Notes: generated by a model not told the origin, from the letters alone. Shown: positions 34,957-46,600, counted from the stretch's first letter. The stretch: DNA of 64,000 bases from Malachius bipustulatus (GCA_910589415.1 OU342636.1:3640437-3704436); one strand, 5' to 3'. A program made the numbers and translations.

Positions 34957-36387
34957 ATGAATCCCGTTCTAGCTTTATTAAGTGAAGAACTCGCTTACGA
35001 AATAGCAATTAGAAAACAAGTCCCATTTAATACACAGGAGAAAAGACGAATTCAATTTCGTGCCCTGTTAAATAGGGAAGAAAATTCTCTTTCTATTTCC
35101 GAATCTGTCTACCCTTTTGACAAAGATTCTGCAGAGGTGAAAAAGACTCTTGCAGATTTGAAAATCAAAATACAGGACGCTCCCTTGTCTCTTAATGACC
35201 CTATCTGTCAAAGAATTCAATGTCGTCTGAATCATGTGATCTCTAGAATCAATAGATTCAAACTTGATCAAGATCCTGAAGCAAAAGCTTTAGCTGATGA
35301 TTTATTTTCTGAGGCTTTAGAATTAGAAGGTCAATGGCTTCTGAAAAACGACCAGTCCCTAGACCAAACTGATAACTCACCCAATTCCCAGAGTGCATCA
35401 AGCTCTACTGTCTCCACTCATTCTAGACCTAGTGTTCCAGTTTATAAATGGAATATTAAATTTTCTGGCTCTTCTAAGGATAATTTGATCCAATTTCTAG
35501 AAAAGGTCAAAGAACTTCAAAGGTCGAGAAATGTCTCAGACCGCGATCTTTTTGATTCGGCAATGGATCTTTTTGAAGACAAGGCTCTGATTTGGTTTCG
35601 CAGTGTTGCCAGCTCAATTATTTCTTGGGAAGATCTCAAGAATAAATTGAAAATTACTTTTCTCCCCCTCTCTTACGATGATGACCTATTAGAGGAAATC
35701 AAACAAAGAACTCATGGTGAATTTGAGTTAGTTGCTATCTATGTTGCCTCGATGCAAGGCTTATTTAAGAGATTGTCTACTCCTCCATCAGAAGTGGAGC
35801 AATTTAAAATAATCAAGAAAAATCTTCATCCCTACTTCCAAAACCATCTTGCCCTTGTTGAGGTAAACAACATTCAGGACATAATTTCCATTGGAAAGAA
35901 GTTAGAAGATAATAGGACTATTATCCAACAATATCGCCCCCCTCCCTCTAAGAAGGTTCAAAGTCTCTTAAATTCAGACCTAGCATGTTCTGGAGAACCA
36001 GCTTCTTTCTCTTCTCGTAAAGCCAGAGGCACACCAACTAAAGGTGCACCTACACCTAGTAACACCAAGATCCCTGTTACTAACCTTTCTGCAGTCACCT
36101 GTTGGAATTGTTCTAACAAAGGTCATACCTATGTAAGGTGTAATCTCCCTAGAAAAGTTTTTTGTTATGGCTGTGGTCATAAAAATGTCTATAAGTCTAA
36201 ATGCCCCTCATGTTCGGCAGATTTCCTGAACTCTCTCAAAGTCACTTCTCGTTCAAAAAACGACGAAGTTGCACAACAGGGTGCAGTGCGACAACAAGAG
36301 ACAAGCCGCCCAAAGCAAGCCCTTGTAGAAAAGAGCTTGAAGTCAAAGGACGATCAGTCTCCTCCCTCTCCAAAAGACCAGCACTAG
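34957..36387 (+). CDS. gag: Gypsy Gag polyprotein
   Basis: An intact 476-residue ORF that starts at ATG 34957, about 715 bp after the primer-binding site. Domains: an N-terminal helical region; a Ser/Gln-rich linker (about residues 135-160); a retrotransposon capsid-like region starting YKWNIKFSGSSKDNLIQFLE (about 165 on), with DLFEDKALIWFRSV and WEDLKNKLKITFLP; and a nucleocapsid part with CWNCSNKGHTYVRC (CX2CX4HX4C) and a second Cys cluster CYGCG…CPSC. Gag forms the particle and packages RNA. The last 43 codons overlap pol in the other frame and contain the slippery site. The stop at 36385-36387 is bypassed by frameshifting for Gag-Pol. Confidence 0.93.
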   Translation: MNPVLALLSEELAYEIAIRKQVPFNTQEKRRIQFRALLNREENSLSISESVYPFDKDSAEVKKTLADLKIKIQDAPLSLNDPICQRIQCRLNHVISRINRFKLDQDPEAKALADDLFSEALELEGQWLLKNDQSLDQTDNSPNSQSASSSTVSTHSRPSVPVYKWNIKFSGSSKDNLIQFLEKVKELQRSRNVSDRDLFDSAMDLFEDKALIWFRSVASSIISWEDLKNKLKITFLPLSYDDDLLEEIKQRTHGEFELVAIYVASMQGLFKRLSTPPSEVEQFKIIKKNLHPYFQNHLALVEVNNIQDIISIGKKLEDNRTIIQQYRPPPSKKVQSLLNSDLACSGEPASFSSRKARGTPTKGAPTPSNTKIPVTNLSAVTCWNCSNKGHTYVRCNLPRKVFCYGCGHKNVYKSKCPSCSADFLNSLKVTSRSKNDEVAQQGAVRQQETSRPKQALVEKSLKSKDDQSPPSPKDQH

Positions 36388-39300
36388 TATCTTCCAGTTA
36401 TCTTGTTGATTTCACTATCCAAAAGGAACAGTGGAAATCATGGTTGCAAAAAGTTGCAAACTTTTTCGAATCTTTTCGAATACCTCCTAAAAAGGACATA
36501 CCTAAACCAAGTGCTGACTCTTTAATACCTGTTATAGCTCCAATCTTATTATCTAACCCTGTTGACAATAGACCATTTATAGCTGTCAAAATGTGTGACG
36601 TACCTTATACAGCCCTCTTTGACACCGGCGCCAATATCTCTGTTTGTGATTTGGAAACCATGCAGGAAGTTTTGGGCGAACTACCCATCCCTTCCAAAAA
36701 TTCAGATTTATTGTGTTCTCTAAAAAATGCCGATGGTTCCCCTCTATCTGTTATCGACATAATTGAACTTGACCTGACCATAGATGACGTCACAAAGAAA
36801 GTCCAATTCCATGTAGTATCTTCCATTTCACCACAAATTATCTTGGGAATAGACGTAGCTCGTATTTTCAACATGATGATTAATTTCGTAAATGAATCTT
36901 TCGAAGTTCATCCCGGTGATCCTTCGTCTTCATTTTCTTCTGTCTTACCTAATGAACTTAAGGTTTGCGCTATCAATAAGATTCAGGATATCTCTTGTTT
37001 ACCTCCTACTGACCTGTCTAGACTTGAATCGACGATAGACAAATTCAAAAGTTTGGCCCGTGTTGATGTACTCCCTGAAACCAATGTGCTATGCCATTCC
37101 ATAGAAACAAAAGACGCTAAGCCTTTTAGACAGAGACAATATCCTTTATCTCCAACCCTTCAACAATATCTAAATGAAGAGGTAGATAAATTACTTAAGT
37201 TAGAAATTGTCGAAAAAAGTAATTCTCCTTGGGTGTCCCCTGTTCTTTTGGTCCGCAAGAAAGACAAAACATACCGTATGTGTTTCGATGGTCGGAAACT
37301 AAACGAGATCACCACACATGACTCATATCCCCTGCCTAGAATCGATACTATCTTGAGCAAGCTCAAAGACGCTAATTATCTTACCTCCATCGATTTAAAG
37401 CAGGCTTTCTTTCAAGTTCCTTTGGACGAAGAATCCCGCCCAAAGACCGCTTTTGTAGTTCCCGGGAGAGGTTTATTCCAATTCCGACGAATGCCTTTCG
37501 GACTGAGAAACAGTGCTCAAACCCAACAGCGACTTATGGACACAATTTTAGGTCCAGCTTTGGAGCCATTTGTTTTTGTTTATCTTGACGATATAATTAT
37601 CGCCACGAATAGTTTCGAGAAACATCTAGAAATTTTAAGGGAAGTATACGAACGTTTAAAAGACGCTAATCTTACTGTCAACTTCGACAAATGTCACTTC
37701 TGTCGAGATTCTCTCTCCTTTTTGGGTTTTATTATCGATAGAAACGGATTGCGAGTTAGTGAAGAGAAAGTTAAATCGATTATTGAGTCCCCTGTTCCTC
37801 ATAACACCACTGGAGTAAGACACGTCCTAGGTATCTTACAATATTATAGGCGTTTCATAAAGGATTTTTCTACCATCAGTGCTCCTATCTCAGCTCTGCT
37901 GCATAACCGAAAAAAGGGACAGTCGATAACTTGGAACTCAGAAGCTGATCAAGCTTTCAAACTTCTCAAAGAACGACTAACTACAGCTCCCGTTCTAGCT
38001 AGCCCAGATTTCTCGAAGCCCTTTTGCATACAGACGGATGCAAGTGATTTCGGGTTAGGTGCGGTGCTTTTTCAACTTGAGGGAGATTTTGAACACCCCA
38101 TTGCTTTTGCTAGTCGAATGCTCTCGAAAGCCGAGAAGAAATACACCGTTACCGAAAGAGAATGTTTAGGTGTCCTCTTTGGTATAGAATATTTTCGCCC
38201 TTATGTCGAAGGTGCAAATTTTACAGTTTACACCGATCATGCCTCTCTTCTCTGGCTTCGCACGTTAAAAGATCCTATGGGTCGCGTAGCTAGATGGTGT
38301 TTACGCCTCAGCCAGTTTGATTTCGACATTAAACATCGAAAAGGCACTTGCAATGTCCCTGCAGACTATCTTTCCCGTTCTATTTCTTCTATCTCTCTTC
38401 AAAACTTTGTACCTGATGATTGGTATAAAGACATGGTCTCCAAAGTTACCGAGTTTCCTGAGAAATACCCTGACTTTACCATCAAAGACAATATTCTTTA
38501 TAAACATGTTAAGCCTCGAGTGGAAGTCGTGTCTAACCTATCTGATTGGAAAATTGTTGTCCCTACTCCTAACCGGGAGGAAATAATTGCTCAATTCCAT
38601 GACCCTCCAACTTCTGCACATTTTGGAGTAAGCAAAACTTTGGCGAGAATTTCTGAAGTTTATTATTGGCCCAAAATGGTTGTCTCAGTCAAAAAGTACG
38701 TGAGAAACTGCCAGGTTTGTGGAGCACACAAAGCCCCAAACACTGCTCGCGTAGGACTCATGGGTAATTATAAGAAAATCAATTTTCCCTTCCAATTTCT
38801 CTCTATTGACTTCATGGGACCTTTCCCTCGATCCAAGGCTAGAAACACCCAACTTTTAGTCGTCACTGATTGGTTTTCGAAATTCGTTTTGGTTAAACCA
38901 ATGCCTAATGCTACAGCAGCTGCCGTTACAAAATTTCTTGAGAACCAAGTGTTCTTAATTTTCGGTGTGCCTCAAATTCTGCTTTGTGACAACGCTCAAA
39001 TCTTTAAAAGCAGTCTATTTACTAATTTGCTGAAAAACTACGAAGTTAACTTGTGGTATAGCGCCAGGCATTTATCTCAGGTGAATCCGACCGAGAGAAC
39101 GAATCGTACCATCCTTACAGCCATCTCATCTTACATCCGTGACAATCATAAAGATTGGGATAAAAATGTTTATAAAATTGCACAAGCAATTAACTTATCG
39201 GTGAGCGAAGTTACTAAACACGCTCCAGCTTTCCTACTTTTCGCTAGAAATGTCCCTGTAGACGGAACCTTTTACGGTCCAGTCTCAGATAATTATCTAG

Positions 39301-39668
39301 AATTACCTGATGATCTGTCTTATGTTCATCGAGAACAAGACATATCTAAATTACCTCCTATCTTCAGCGATATACGTGATAGACTCAAGAAAGCTTACGA
39401 AGTAAGTAAGAAACATTACGACTTACGCAAGCGCCCCGATGTTTTCACCGAGGGTGACCTCGTCTGGAAACATACCTACCCACTTTCGAATGCCGCAAAG
39501 AATTTTGCTGCTAAATTGGCCCCAAAATTCGTACTATGCCGGATATCTAAAGTAGTGTCTAAATTAGTGTACGAATTACAAGACCAAGAAGGCAATCCCC
39601 TAGGTCGCTGGCATTCTAAAGATTTGAAGGCTTATCGAGGCGAAGACCCGCCGAAAAGTGACGAATAG
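36201..39668 (+). CDS. pol: Gypsy Pol polyprotein (protease, reverse transcriptase, RNase H, integrase)
   Basis: An intact frame in -1 relative to gag; it is expected to be translated as Gag-Pol from 36261, and the ATG at 36201 is probably not used. Protease: ALFDTGANISVCDL (aspartic DTGA at about 36621). RT: SPWVSPVLLVRKKDKTYRMC, SIDLKQAFFQVPL, FGLRNSAQTQQRLMD and FVYLDDIIIAT (YLDD at about 37580). RNase H: IQTDASDFGLGAVLFQ, ERECLGVLFGIEYFRPYVEG and YTDHASLLWL. Integrase: zinc-binding HFGVSKTL…VRNCQVCGAHK; the catalytic Asp in LSIDFMGPFP, the Asp in LLCDNAQIF and the Glu in NPTERTNRTI; C-terminal region …LAPKFVLCRISKVVSKLVYE. All key residues are present and no stop occurs, so the element could be competent. 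Confidence 0.94.
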   Translation: MPLMFGRFPELSQSHFSFKKRRSCTTGCSATTRDKPPKASPCRKELEVKGRSVSSLSKRPALVSSSYLVDFTIQKEQWKSWLQKVANFFESFRIPPKKDIPKPSADSLIPVIAPILLSNPVDNRPFIAVKMCDVPYTALFDTGANISVCDLETMQEVLGELPIPSKNSDLLCSLKNADGSPLSVIDIIELDLTIDDVTKKVQFHVVSSISPQIILGIDVARIFNMMINFVNESFEVHPGDPSSSFSSVLPNELKVCAINKIQDISCLPPTDLSRLESTIDKFKSLARVDVLPETNVLCHSIETKDAKPFRQRQYPLSPTLQQYLNEEVDKLLKLEIVEKSNSPWVSPVLLVRKKDKTYRMCFDGRKLNEITTHDSYPLPRIDTILSKLKDANYLTSIDLKQAFFQVPLDEESRPKTAFVVPGRGLFQFRRMPFGLRNSAQTQQRLMDTILGPALEPFVFVYLDDIIIATNSFEKHLEILREVYERLKDANLTVNFDKCHFCRDSLSFLGFIIDRNGLRVSEEKVKSIIESPVPHNTTGVRHVLGILQYYRRFIKDFSTISAPISALLHNRKKGQSITWNSEADQAFKLLKERLTTAPVLASPDFSKPFCIQTDASDFGLGAVLFQLEGDFEHPIAFASRMLSKAEKKYTVTERECLGVLFGIEYFRPYVEGANFTVYTDHASLLWLRTLKDPMGRVARWCLRLSQFDFDIKHRKGTCNVPADYLSRSISSISLQNFVPDDWYKDMVSKVTEFPEKYPDFTIKDNILYKHVKPRVEVVSNLSDWKIVVPTPNREEIIAQFHDPPTSAHFGVSKTLARISEVYYWPKMVVSVKKYVRNCQVCGAHKAPNTARVGLMGNYKKINFPFQFLSIDFMGPFPRSKARNTQLLVVTDWFSKFVLVKPMPNATAAAVTKFLENQVFLIFGVPQILLCDNAQIFKSSLFTNLLKNYEVNLWYSARHLSQVNPTERTNRTILTAISSYIRDNHKDWDKNVYKIAQAINLSVSEVTKHAPAFLLFARNVPVDGTFYGPVSDNYLELPDDLSYVHREQDISKLPPIFSDIRDRLKKAYEVSKKHYDLRKRPDVFTEGDLVWKHTYPLSNAAKNFAAKLAPKFVLCRISKVVSKLVYELQDQEGNPLGRWHSKDLKAYRGEDPPKSDE
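36255..36285 (+). promoter_or_regulatory. -1 ribosomal frameshift site between gag and pol
   Basis: The heptamer A AAA AAC (36255-36261) lies exactly in the gag frame (codons TCA AAA AAC). This is one of the classic -1 slippery sequences. Slipping puts the ribosome in the pol frame (K K R R S…). A small hairpin TGCAC-AACAGG-GTGCA (36270-36285) starts 8 nt downstream, the usual distance for a stimulator. Confidence 0.85.
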
Positions 39669-40179
39669 TTCCTTGTAATATCTTCTCTTTAACTTTGTTT
39701 CCCCTACCTATCTTTATCTCTCTTTTTGTAATTGACAAAAATCCGTTTAGAAAATGAGGTCTAGCAATATGAGAATTGAGAAAGCTCCGTTTCTAGTTGT
39801 ATCTTAGAATGAATGAAGAATGTATGCAGAATGAATACCGTATCTTTCAAAGCGTTTCTCAAGGATCTCGAAACTAGTAGTGTGAAAGTAGCGCTAAGTG
39901 TGAATGTTGCTAATTTTGGGATCGGTATCTGCTATCCTCAGGCTCTCATTTTATTTTATCGCTCAAATTTTGAGAACCCATATCTTTCTGGTTATCTGAA
40001 ATCATTACCTTGAAAAGTAACTATTCGCCTATCTTGTCTGACCACGTTTACAGGTCTAATGTTATCTTTTAAATTTTCTTATGTTCAATGAACTAAAGAA
40101 AATGCTATCTTGCCGTTGTATCTACCTTATCTTATCTTTTACCTTTATCTTATCTACCGTCTAGTTTTAGACGGGTGCT

Positions 40180-40471
40180 TTCCCGACAGTTTCCGCCCTG
40201 CTACGTGCTAAAGAGAAAACTGCCCTGTTTGTCCAAACAAAAGACAACAGGTTATCTTTATCTTACCTACCACCTTTCTAAGTACGGGTGCTTTCCCGAC
40301 AGTTTCCGCCCTGCTACGTGCTAAAGTGAAAACTGCTCTGCTAGTCCAATCAGATGACAGCAGATTTCTTTTATCTTATCTACCATCTTTCCAAGTTTGG
40401 GTGCTTTAAGATTTTCCGCCCTGCATGGCTAAAGTGAAAAATCCCTCTGTTGCCTCAACGGAAGACAACAG
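40180..40471 (+). repeat. Three tandem hairpin modules downstream of pol
   Basis: Three units about 105 bp apart share GGGTGCTTT, TTCCGCCCTGC and TGGCTAAAG/TGCTAAAG. In each, two stems can form: stem A (40197-40222, 40300-40334, 40410-40443) and stem B (40224-40251, 40338-40363, 40446-40471). The stem sequences change between units while pairing is kept (CAG/CTG to GAT/ATC in A; CTGTT/AACAG to CTGCT/AGCAG in B). That points to a selected RNA structure, perhaps for packaging, export or translation. Confidence 0.75.
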
Positions 40472-42042
40472 AATATCTCTACCTTATCTTATCTACCGTT
40501 CAAGGAAACGAAAATTGAATTTGCAATTTTCTTCTTGAAAAATGACAGGCGTAAGCTTTAGTCAAAGCTTCGTGCCTTTCTTATCTTTAATTTCTTTTCA
40601 AAGAAAAGGAATTATCCTATCTTACCTTATCTATATCTATTAGTACCATATTAGAATGGTAGCTAATACTTATCTTCTCTGCGAATATTTTACATAATGG
40701 AAAATAAAAATCTATGTGAATTCTAGTGGTGAATTTGCAAAGATGACTTTAGATATTCGGTGTTAACACAAATGAATTTGAACACGGATATTGAATGTCC
40801 CCTACCTTAGCGATGAAAATGGTTGTTCCATTTTTCTTATCTTACCGAGTGAGATAAATTATCTTACCATTATCTTAATGTTTATCTAATAATCCGGGCG
40901 ATTATTGATGTTTTCTCTGTGCGATTATCGAATGTTTATCTGTGCGATTATTGGATGATTTATCGACATGATTATTGCGATTACGCTATCTGATAAGCTA
41001 CGCAGTGATTATCTGCGAACTTCCTTTCTCTCAATTATTTATTATGGAGTCGCATAGACGACGACATAGTCAAATTTTGACTGGTTCAAAGATGAAAATC
41101 TTGCCTATGGATTACCCTTGTGGACTCCAAAAATTTATCTTTCCCTGTACATAGATGTTTTGATGCCCAAGTTTGGACAGCATCAACCCCCTTGAGGATC
41201 GAGTTTCACTTTTGCTTTGTTAAACCTGCTACTTAACCGCGACAGTTTCATTCTTGACTTTTCCGCTCACCACTGTCTCAGTGGCGGGGCATGCTTCAAA
41301 GCAGAGCGCGGGTTGTCGTTGGTCGGGGAAGCGGTGTTCAACAGCAAGGGAGATGTTTCGTGCCCACCTCAGGAGATTTTTCCTTCTTAGGAATTCTAAT
41401 TTAATTTATTTCAGAATATTCATTACTGTGATATCTGACAGTATTATTGATTTTGTTACCTTAGTATGTATCTTATCTTACATTATCTATCTTATCTTAC
41501 ATTATCTAACCATATCTTATCGTATCTTCATATCTAGTTATCTAGAAATTATTCCTTTGTTTATCGACATTGTTCGGCGAGAACAATTACCATTTAAGAA
41601 AGTTATCTTAATTATCTTATTACTACCGTTACTAGCATATCTTTTATTTTGTTGCCTTTGCAATCAAGCATGAATATTTTATTTTTATACCTTATGAATA
41701 ATTATTACCTAGTGCTTAATATTTAAGTTGCATGTAATTTTAGTAAACCTAACGCTATTCCCTTTGAAAGTTGCATGTTACCTTAGTAAGCATATATAAG
41801 AGAAATTTTATTCATTCAATGAAACAGATCAATGATGTCGTTGACAATTTGTTCGTTCAGAATTGTTATCTTATTTCTTCGAAAGGTTCATGTTATTTAT
41901 GAACGTGATTTCTGAATCATATTCTCTAAGCTTATCGTCACCTAGTTGTCCCGCAAACATACCCTTCTTCGGGTATAGTAACAACTTGAAATACGCCTGT
42001 GCTTTTTCCAGTTGGTTTATCTTTAATCCTTTCCTTACCCCG

Positions 42043-42053
42043 GTAAAGAGAGG
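42043..42053 (+). promoter_or_regulatory. Polypurine tract of gypsy element
   Basis: GTAAAGAGAGG directly precedes the 3' LTR start TGTGTAACG; it primes plus-strand DNA synthesis in LTR elements. Confidence 0.7.
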
Positions 42054-43657
42054 TGTGTAACGTCGTTAAAGGTTTTATTCTTTAATTAGCTCCATTTAAT
42101 ATTATTAAATAAGATATCATTGTCTAAATCCTTGCTATTAAGGTTCCGAAAATATGAATTTTGAACTAACATCGCCACCTGTTGCCGAGTGGTAAAACTA
42201 ACTAAACTAGGCAAGTTCAAGATCCCTACCTTGTAGTACAATCTGTAACTTCTTTCTCCTACAATCTTCCTTTTCGATTAACTAGAAACACAGATGTCGC
42301 TGTGATGTAGTTTCGGAAGATGAACTAACACCCTTTTGAGTTGCGCAAAAGGATTGGTCCTTTTCGCGAGTCTGGAACAGGCTCGGCCATCTTCCATTCT
42401 TGGTGCTTGAAGCGACCAGTCGCACCCCTACCTTTTCTCTTTATCTAAGGACCGATTATTATATCGGGTAAGTAAATTGTTCAAACTATCTGAAACTTTC
42501 TCTAATAGAGTTTATATATTGTTATAGTTCTTTTCTACCTACCCTATCAATCGGGGCACTATCTTATCTCGTCGGAAAACCTATCTACGGAGTTGAACCC
42601 CACCTGTCTTCGCAGACGCCATATTGGTTTTCATACTTTCTACGTCCGAATATCTGCTTTTATGGAAGGAATCTCCTACATTATCTGAAGGTTTTGCTGC
42701 TACCTGCCCCTAAATACTGGATCTCAACATTCGGAGCCCCATATTTTCGAGTTTCATCTAACCTCGAAGGACGACCACGCTACCAGTGTCAGGCACGTGT
42801 TCCCACGGGACACGACTCCATCCACCAGTCTTTCTGCCACCCCAGAGGGAGACCACGGTCTCTTATCCTGAGATTTCGTCCAGGGCCCCGCTCTCCAGTC
42901 TCGGCACGACATTCCAAGGAAGGCAAATGTCGTATCAGTAAGCAAAGTGTGACATAACCTTTTATTGCTCAGAGTGATATCAGAGAAATTTGTTAGGATT
43001 TTTGTGTCGTTCTATTGCCTTATCTTGTCGAGAGATTGATGTTTTATTAATTAAAACTTATATTAATAATAACTTTGAAATACCTGATATACAATCATTA
43101 CCATTATTATTCAAGTAATACTTGAAAGAGTTTGTCATTTATTGTGTGAAGGAAAGATAGATATCTATTTTCTCTACCAGTTAAACTGTTAAATGAGATA
43201 TTTTGCAATTAACTTCATGATCAATTAATTAGTAATTTCATAACCATAGAATTTCAATCATTTATTTTGTAAACAGAATTCATAAATATACTTTTCATTA
43301 AAAGATCAACTTTATTATTCAGTAGGTAGATACTACAGTAGTTAGAAATAGTTAACATCTCATAACCTGAGTGAATTTTGATGCCTTTATAGTTCAGGTT
43401 ACTTTAGATCAATTATTCAAAAACCATAAGGCACTGGCATCCCACTATCTTTTATCTTAGAGGAAATTAAACTGTACCGCTTTATGCTGCTGATGTTACC
43501 ACAGTCGTACGAAATCTGGGTGAGATTTTGGTGCATCAATTAATACTTCGGCCCAACGAAGGTAAGTCGGCAATTATTTCAACAACGATCGAATTTTAAT
43601 TGGCCAAGAGTCAATTCTAATTAGCCGAAGGCAACTCTAATTAGCCCGACCGCAGCA
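42054..43657 (+). repeat. 3' LTR of gypsy element
   Basis: Same length and, as far as I can see by eye, the same sequence as 32636-34239. It is followed at once by LINE endonuclease coding sequence. Confidence 0.9.
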
Positions 43658-46600
43658 ATAGATCGGGCTTTCGACAGGTCATGCCTAGGCATTGTGCTTG
43701 TACAAGAACCTTGGATATACAAGGGGCAGGTAAGGGACCTACCATGTTGAGATTGAAAGGCAATTTGGGACGTCAGAAGCGATACCCCTGAAGGGCCTGC
43801 ATCCTGATAAGAAACAGCATTAAATATGTAATGTCTTTCAGAATTTATGACACGGGATCTTGTGCCAATCCAGGTCAACATCACCGGAGGCACACACGGA
43901 AGGATCATAATAGAATCAGGGTACTTCCATGAGAAGGCATCAGCACCTCTTATGGAAGTCCAGAAACTAGTCGAGTACTGCAACGGGCATGGGTTACCGC
44001 AACAAAAGAGGTGAGCAATTGCTTGAATTTTTACTTGAATCCAATTTAGACGTGATAAATGTGGGAAATACACCCACCTTTTCAACTAAACGGAGCCAAG
44101 ACGTAATAGACATTACAATTGGTAATCCGAGCATTTGTCAGTTGATCAGAGACTGAAAGGTACCTATCTAATGAACCCTGACTCTCTGGTCATAGAATAA
44201 TAGAATTCAACATGAGGGGACTCTGGCAAGGGAACACCCACATCAGAAATACGAGAAACACCGACTGGTACACATTTCACATCAGCCTAAAAGAAAACAT
44301 AAAACAAACTAATTCTAAAGTCAAAAACCATCAATTAGAAGCAATAATAGAATCTCTCAACGGAGCCCTGAAATATCCATACGAATGCAGCTGCCCCATT
44401 AGAGAGAAAAGAAATTGCAGGGCAACTCCGTGGTGGAACGAACACTTATCCAAGCTCCGGGCAGAAGTTCGAAGGTTTTTATCAATTAAGCCAAGCGCGA
44501 TGCGAGACCGGCAGGGCTACACGGCGGTATTGAGAATCTACACTAAGGAAATCAGAAAAGCTAAAAGGGAGAATATCAGGGACTTTTTATAGGGATATCA
44601 CCTCAACACCTGAAGCATCTAGACTTCACAAAGCTCTGGCGAAAGGAATTCATTGCCCAAGGAACAATGTCACTTAGAAAACCTGACGGGAACTATACAG
44701 GAAACGAAGAGCAAAGGCTCTACTTCTGTTAGAAACTCACTTTCCAGGCAGTACACTGAAAGCAGGGAATGAGATTTCGTTAGAATCTGGTAAATCCAGG
44801 AAAGTTGATTGGGAGGTCGCAAAAACAATATGCACCTCCGAAAGACTGAAATGGGCAATTGGCACCTTTCAACCATTCAAGTCACCCGGGGTAGATGGCA
44901 TTTTCCCGGCTCTTCTGCAAAGAGGACTGGAGGATCTCATGCCACATCTGGTGAGAATATTTAGAAGCAGCCTGGCTATGGGATACATACCACAAGCCAA
45001 GATGAGAGCACAAGTCATCTTTATTCCTAAGGCAGGAAGAAAAGACACCACCGAAGTCATTTAGACCCATGTGTCTTGCATCTTTCTTACTAAAGACGAC
45101 GGAGAAAATCATCGACAACCACATCAGAACGGAAACACTGAACAGGGGACCATTACATAGTCAGCATGCATACAGAGCGGGCAGATCGACAGAGACCGCC
45201 CTGTTTGAGCTGACAGAAAATATTCAGGACACTCTGGAGTACAAGGAAACGGCCATTTGCGCCTTTCTAGACATAGAAGGAGCATTCGACAACTCTTGCG
45301 ATGCTATCAAGAAAGCCGTAATTAAAAAAGGCATAAACAGCACAACATCCCATTGGATTCAAGAAATTCTGTCCACAAGAATAATTCAAACCAAGATGGG
45401 CGATGAGACACCATCCAGATGAAGAAAACAAAAGGATGTCCACAAGGAGAGGTGTTATCCACCCTCCTGTGGAACCTGGTTATAGACGAGCTCCTCGGGT
45501 TACTCACCGAGAACGACATCACTTGCATCGGGTATGCCGATGACATCGTCATCATGACCAGAGGAAAATATGAAAGAACACTCTATGACATAGTGCAGAG
45601 GGGGTAAAAATAACCTTGAAATGGTGCCGGGAAATAAGACTAAATATCAACCCTACAAAAACTACACTGACATCATTCACAAGAAAAAACAAGCTTCCAG
45701 ACCTCAAAACAGTCGACTTAAATGAAGTGGAGTTAGAATGATGGAAGGAAGAAGTTAAATATCTGAGAATAAAACTGGATAGACAACTACTGTGGAAAAA
45801 GTACTTGAGCGCAACCGTAAGTAAAGCCATATCCGTACTCATAGTGTGAAGAAGAATGGCGGGGAATGCATGGGGTTGCAACCCATCCATTGTATGCTAC
45901 CATGCTAGTGAGACCCATCATCACATGTCTGAGTAGTCATCATCAGAGCAGTCGTCTGGTATAAAAGGACCAGGCTAATAACAGCGAGGAAAACACTCCA
46001 GAAGATCCAGAGACTTGCATGCCTCTGCATCACAGGAGCAATGAGGACATGTTCAACAGCAGCGTTGGAAGTAATCCTAGATCTCACACCACTACACTTA
46101 GTGATTGAGAAGTGCCGCAGAGGCACAATTCAGAATGTCAAGATTGGAAATCAGGGGTGGACTACCGACCGATGGGAATCAACCCCTGAACATCTGTAAG
46201 AACCTCCTGATAATGCCAAAAGACAAAACTGTCAAGAAATTCAGCTTCAAGAAAACCTTCATTATGGAACTGTCTACGAAAGAGAAATGGAGCAACACAT
46301 CCATACATACTGTCAAAGAAGGTACAATTAAATTGTACAAAGACGGCAGCTCAAAGGCCACCGAGGGAACTGGGGCAAGAGTATATGGGCCAGACACCAA
46401 CTACTCCAAGCCGAGTACACGCAATAGAAGTATGCGCCCAAATAAACATCGAAAGAAACTATAAAAATAGGGAAATAGCAATACTGACAGACAGTCAAGC
46501 AGCCATAAAAACGCTGAGCTCTCCTATCATCAGCTCTAGAATGGCATGGAATTTCCTACAAAAACTCAACAAACTAGGGAAAGAGAACAAAATTTACCTC

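Larger units (their letters stand above)
39669..42053 (+). other. Gypsy 3' non-coding region
   Basis: 2.4 kb between the pol stop and the 3' LTR. No env-like gene. It is rich in short TTATC/CTTAT runs and contains the triple hairpin repeat. An ORF at 41254-41673 has hydrophobic stretches but consists largely of these AT-rich runs and matches no family; I do not annotate it as a gene. Confidence 0.7.
32636..43657 (+). mobile_element. Complete Ty3/gypsy LTR retrotransposon (11.0 kb)
   Basis: 5' LTR, primer-binding region, gag, pol in the -1 frame, a 2.4-kb non-coding 3' region and 3' LTR are all present. The two LTRs (1604 bp each) are offset by exactly 9418 bp at every landmark I checked and I saw no differences, so insertion is recent. 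No env-like ORF follows pol. It sits inside the endonuclease part of an older LINE. The flanks allow only an AT duplication. Confidence 0.93.

Noticed and set aside
41254..41673. 139-codon ORF with hydrophobic stretches, considered as an env-like gene
   Set aside because: Hydrophobicity comes from TTATC-type repeats; no signal peptide, cysteines or fusion-protein motifs, and no splice signals that I can support.
45069..45422. Active LINE
   Set aside because: The RT motifs look good locally, but the frame is broken before and after.
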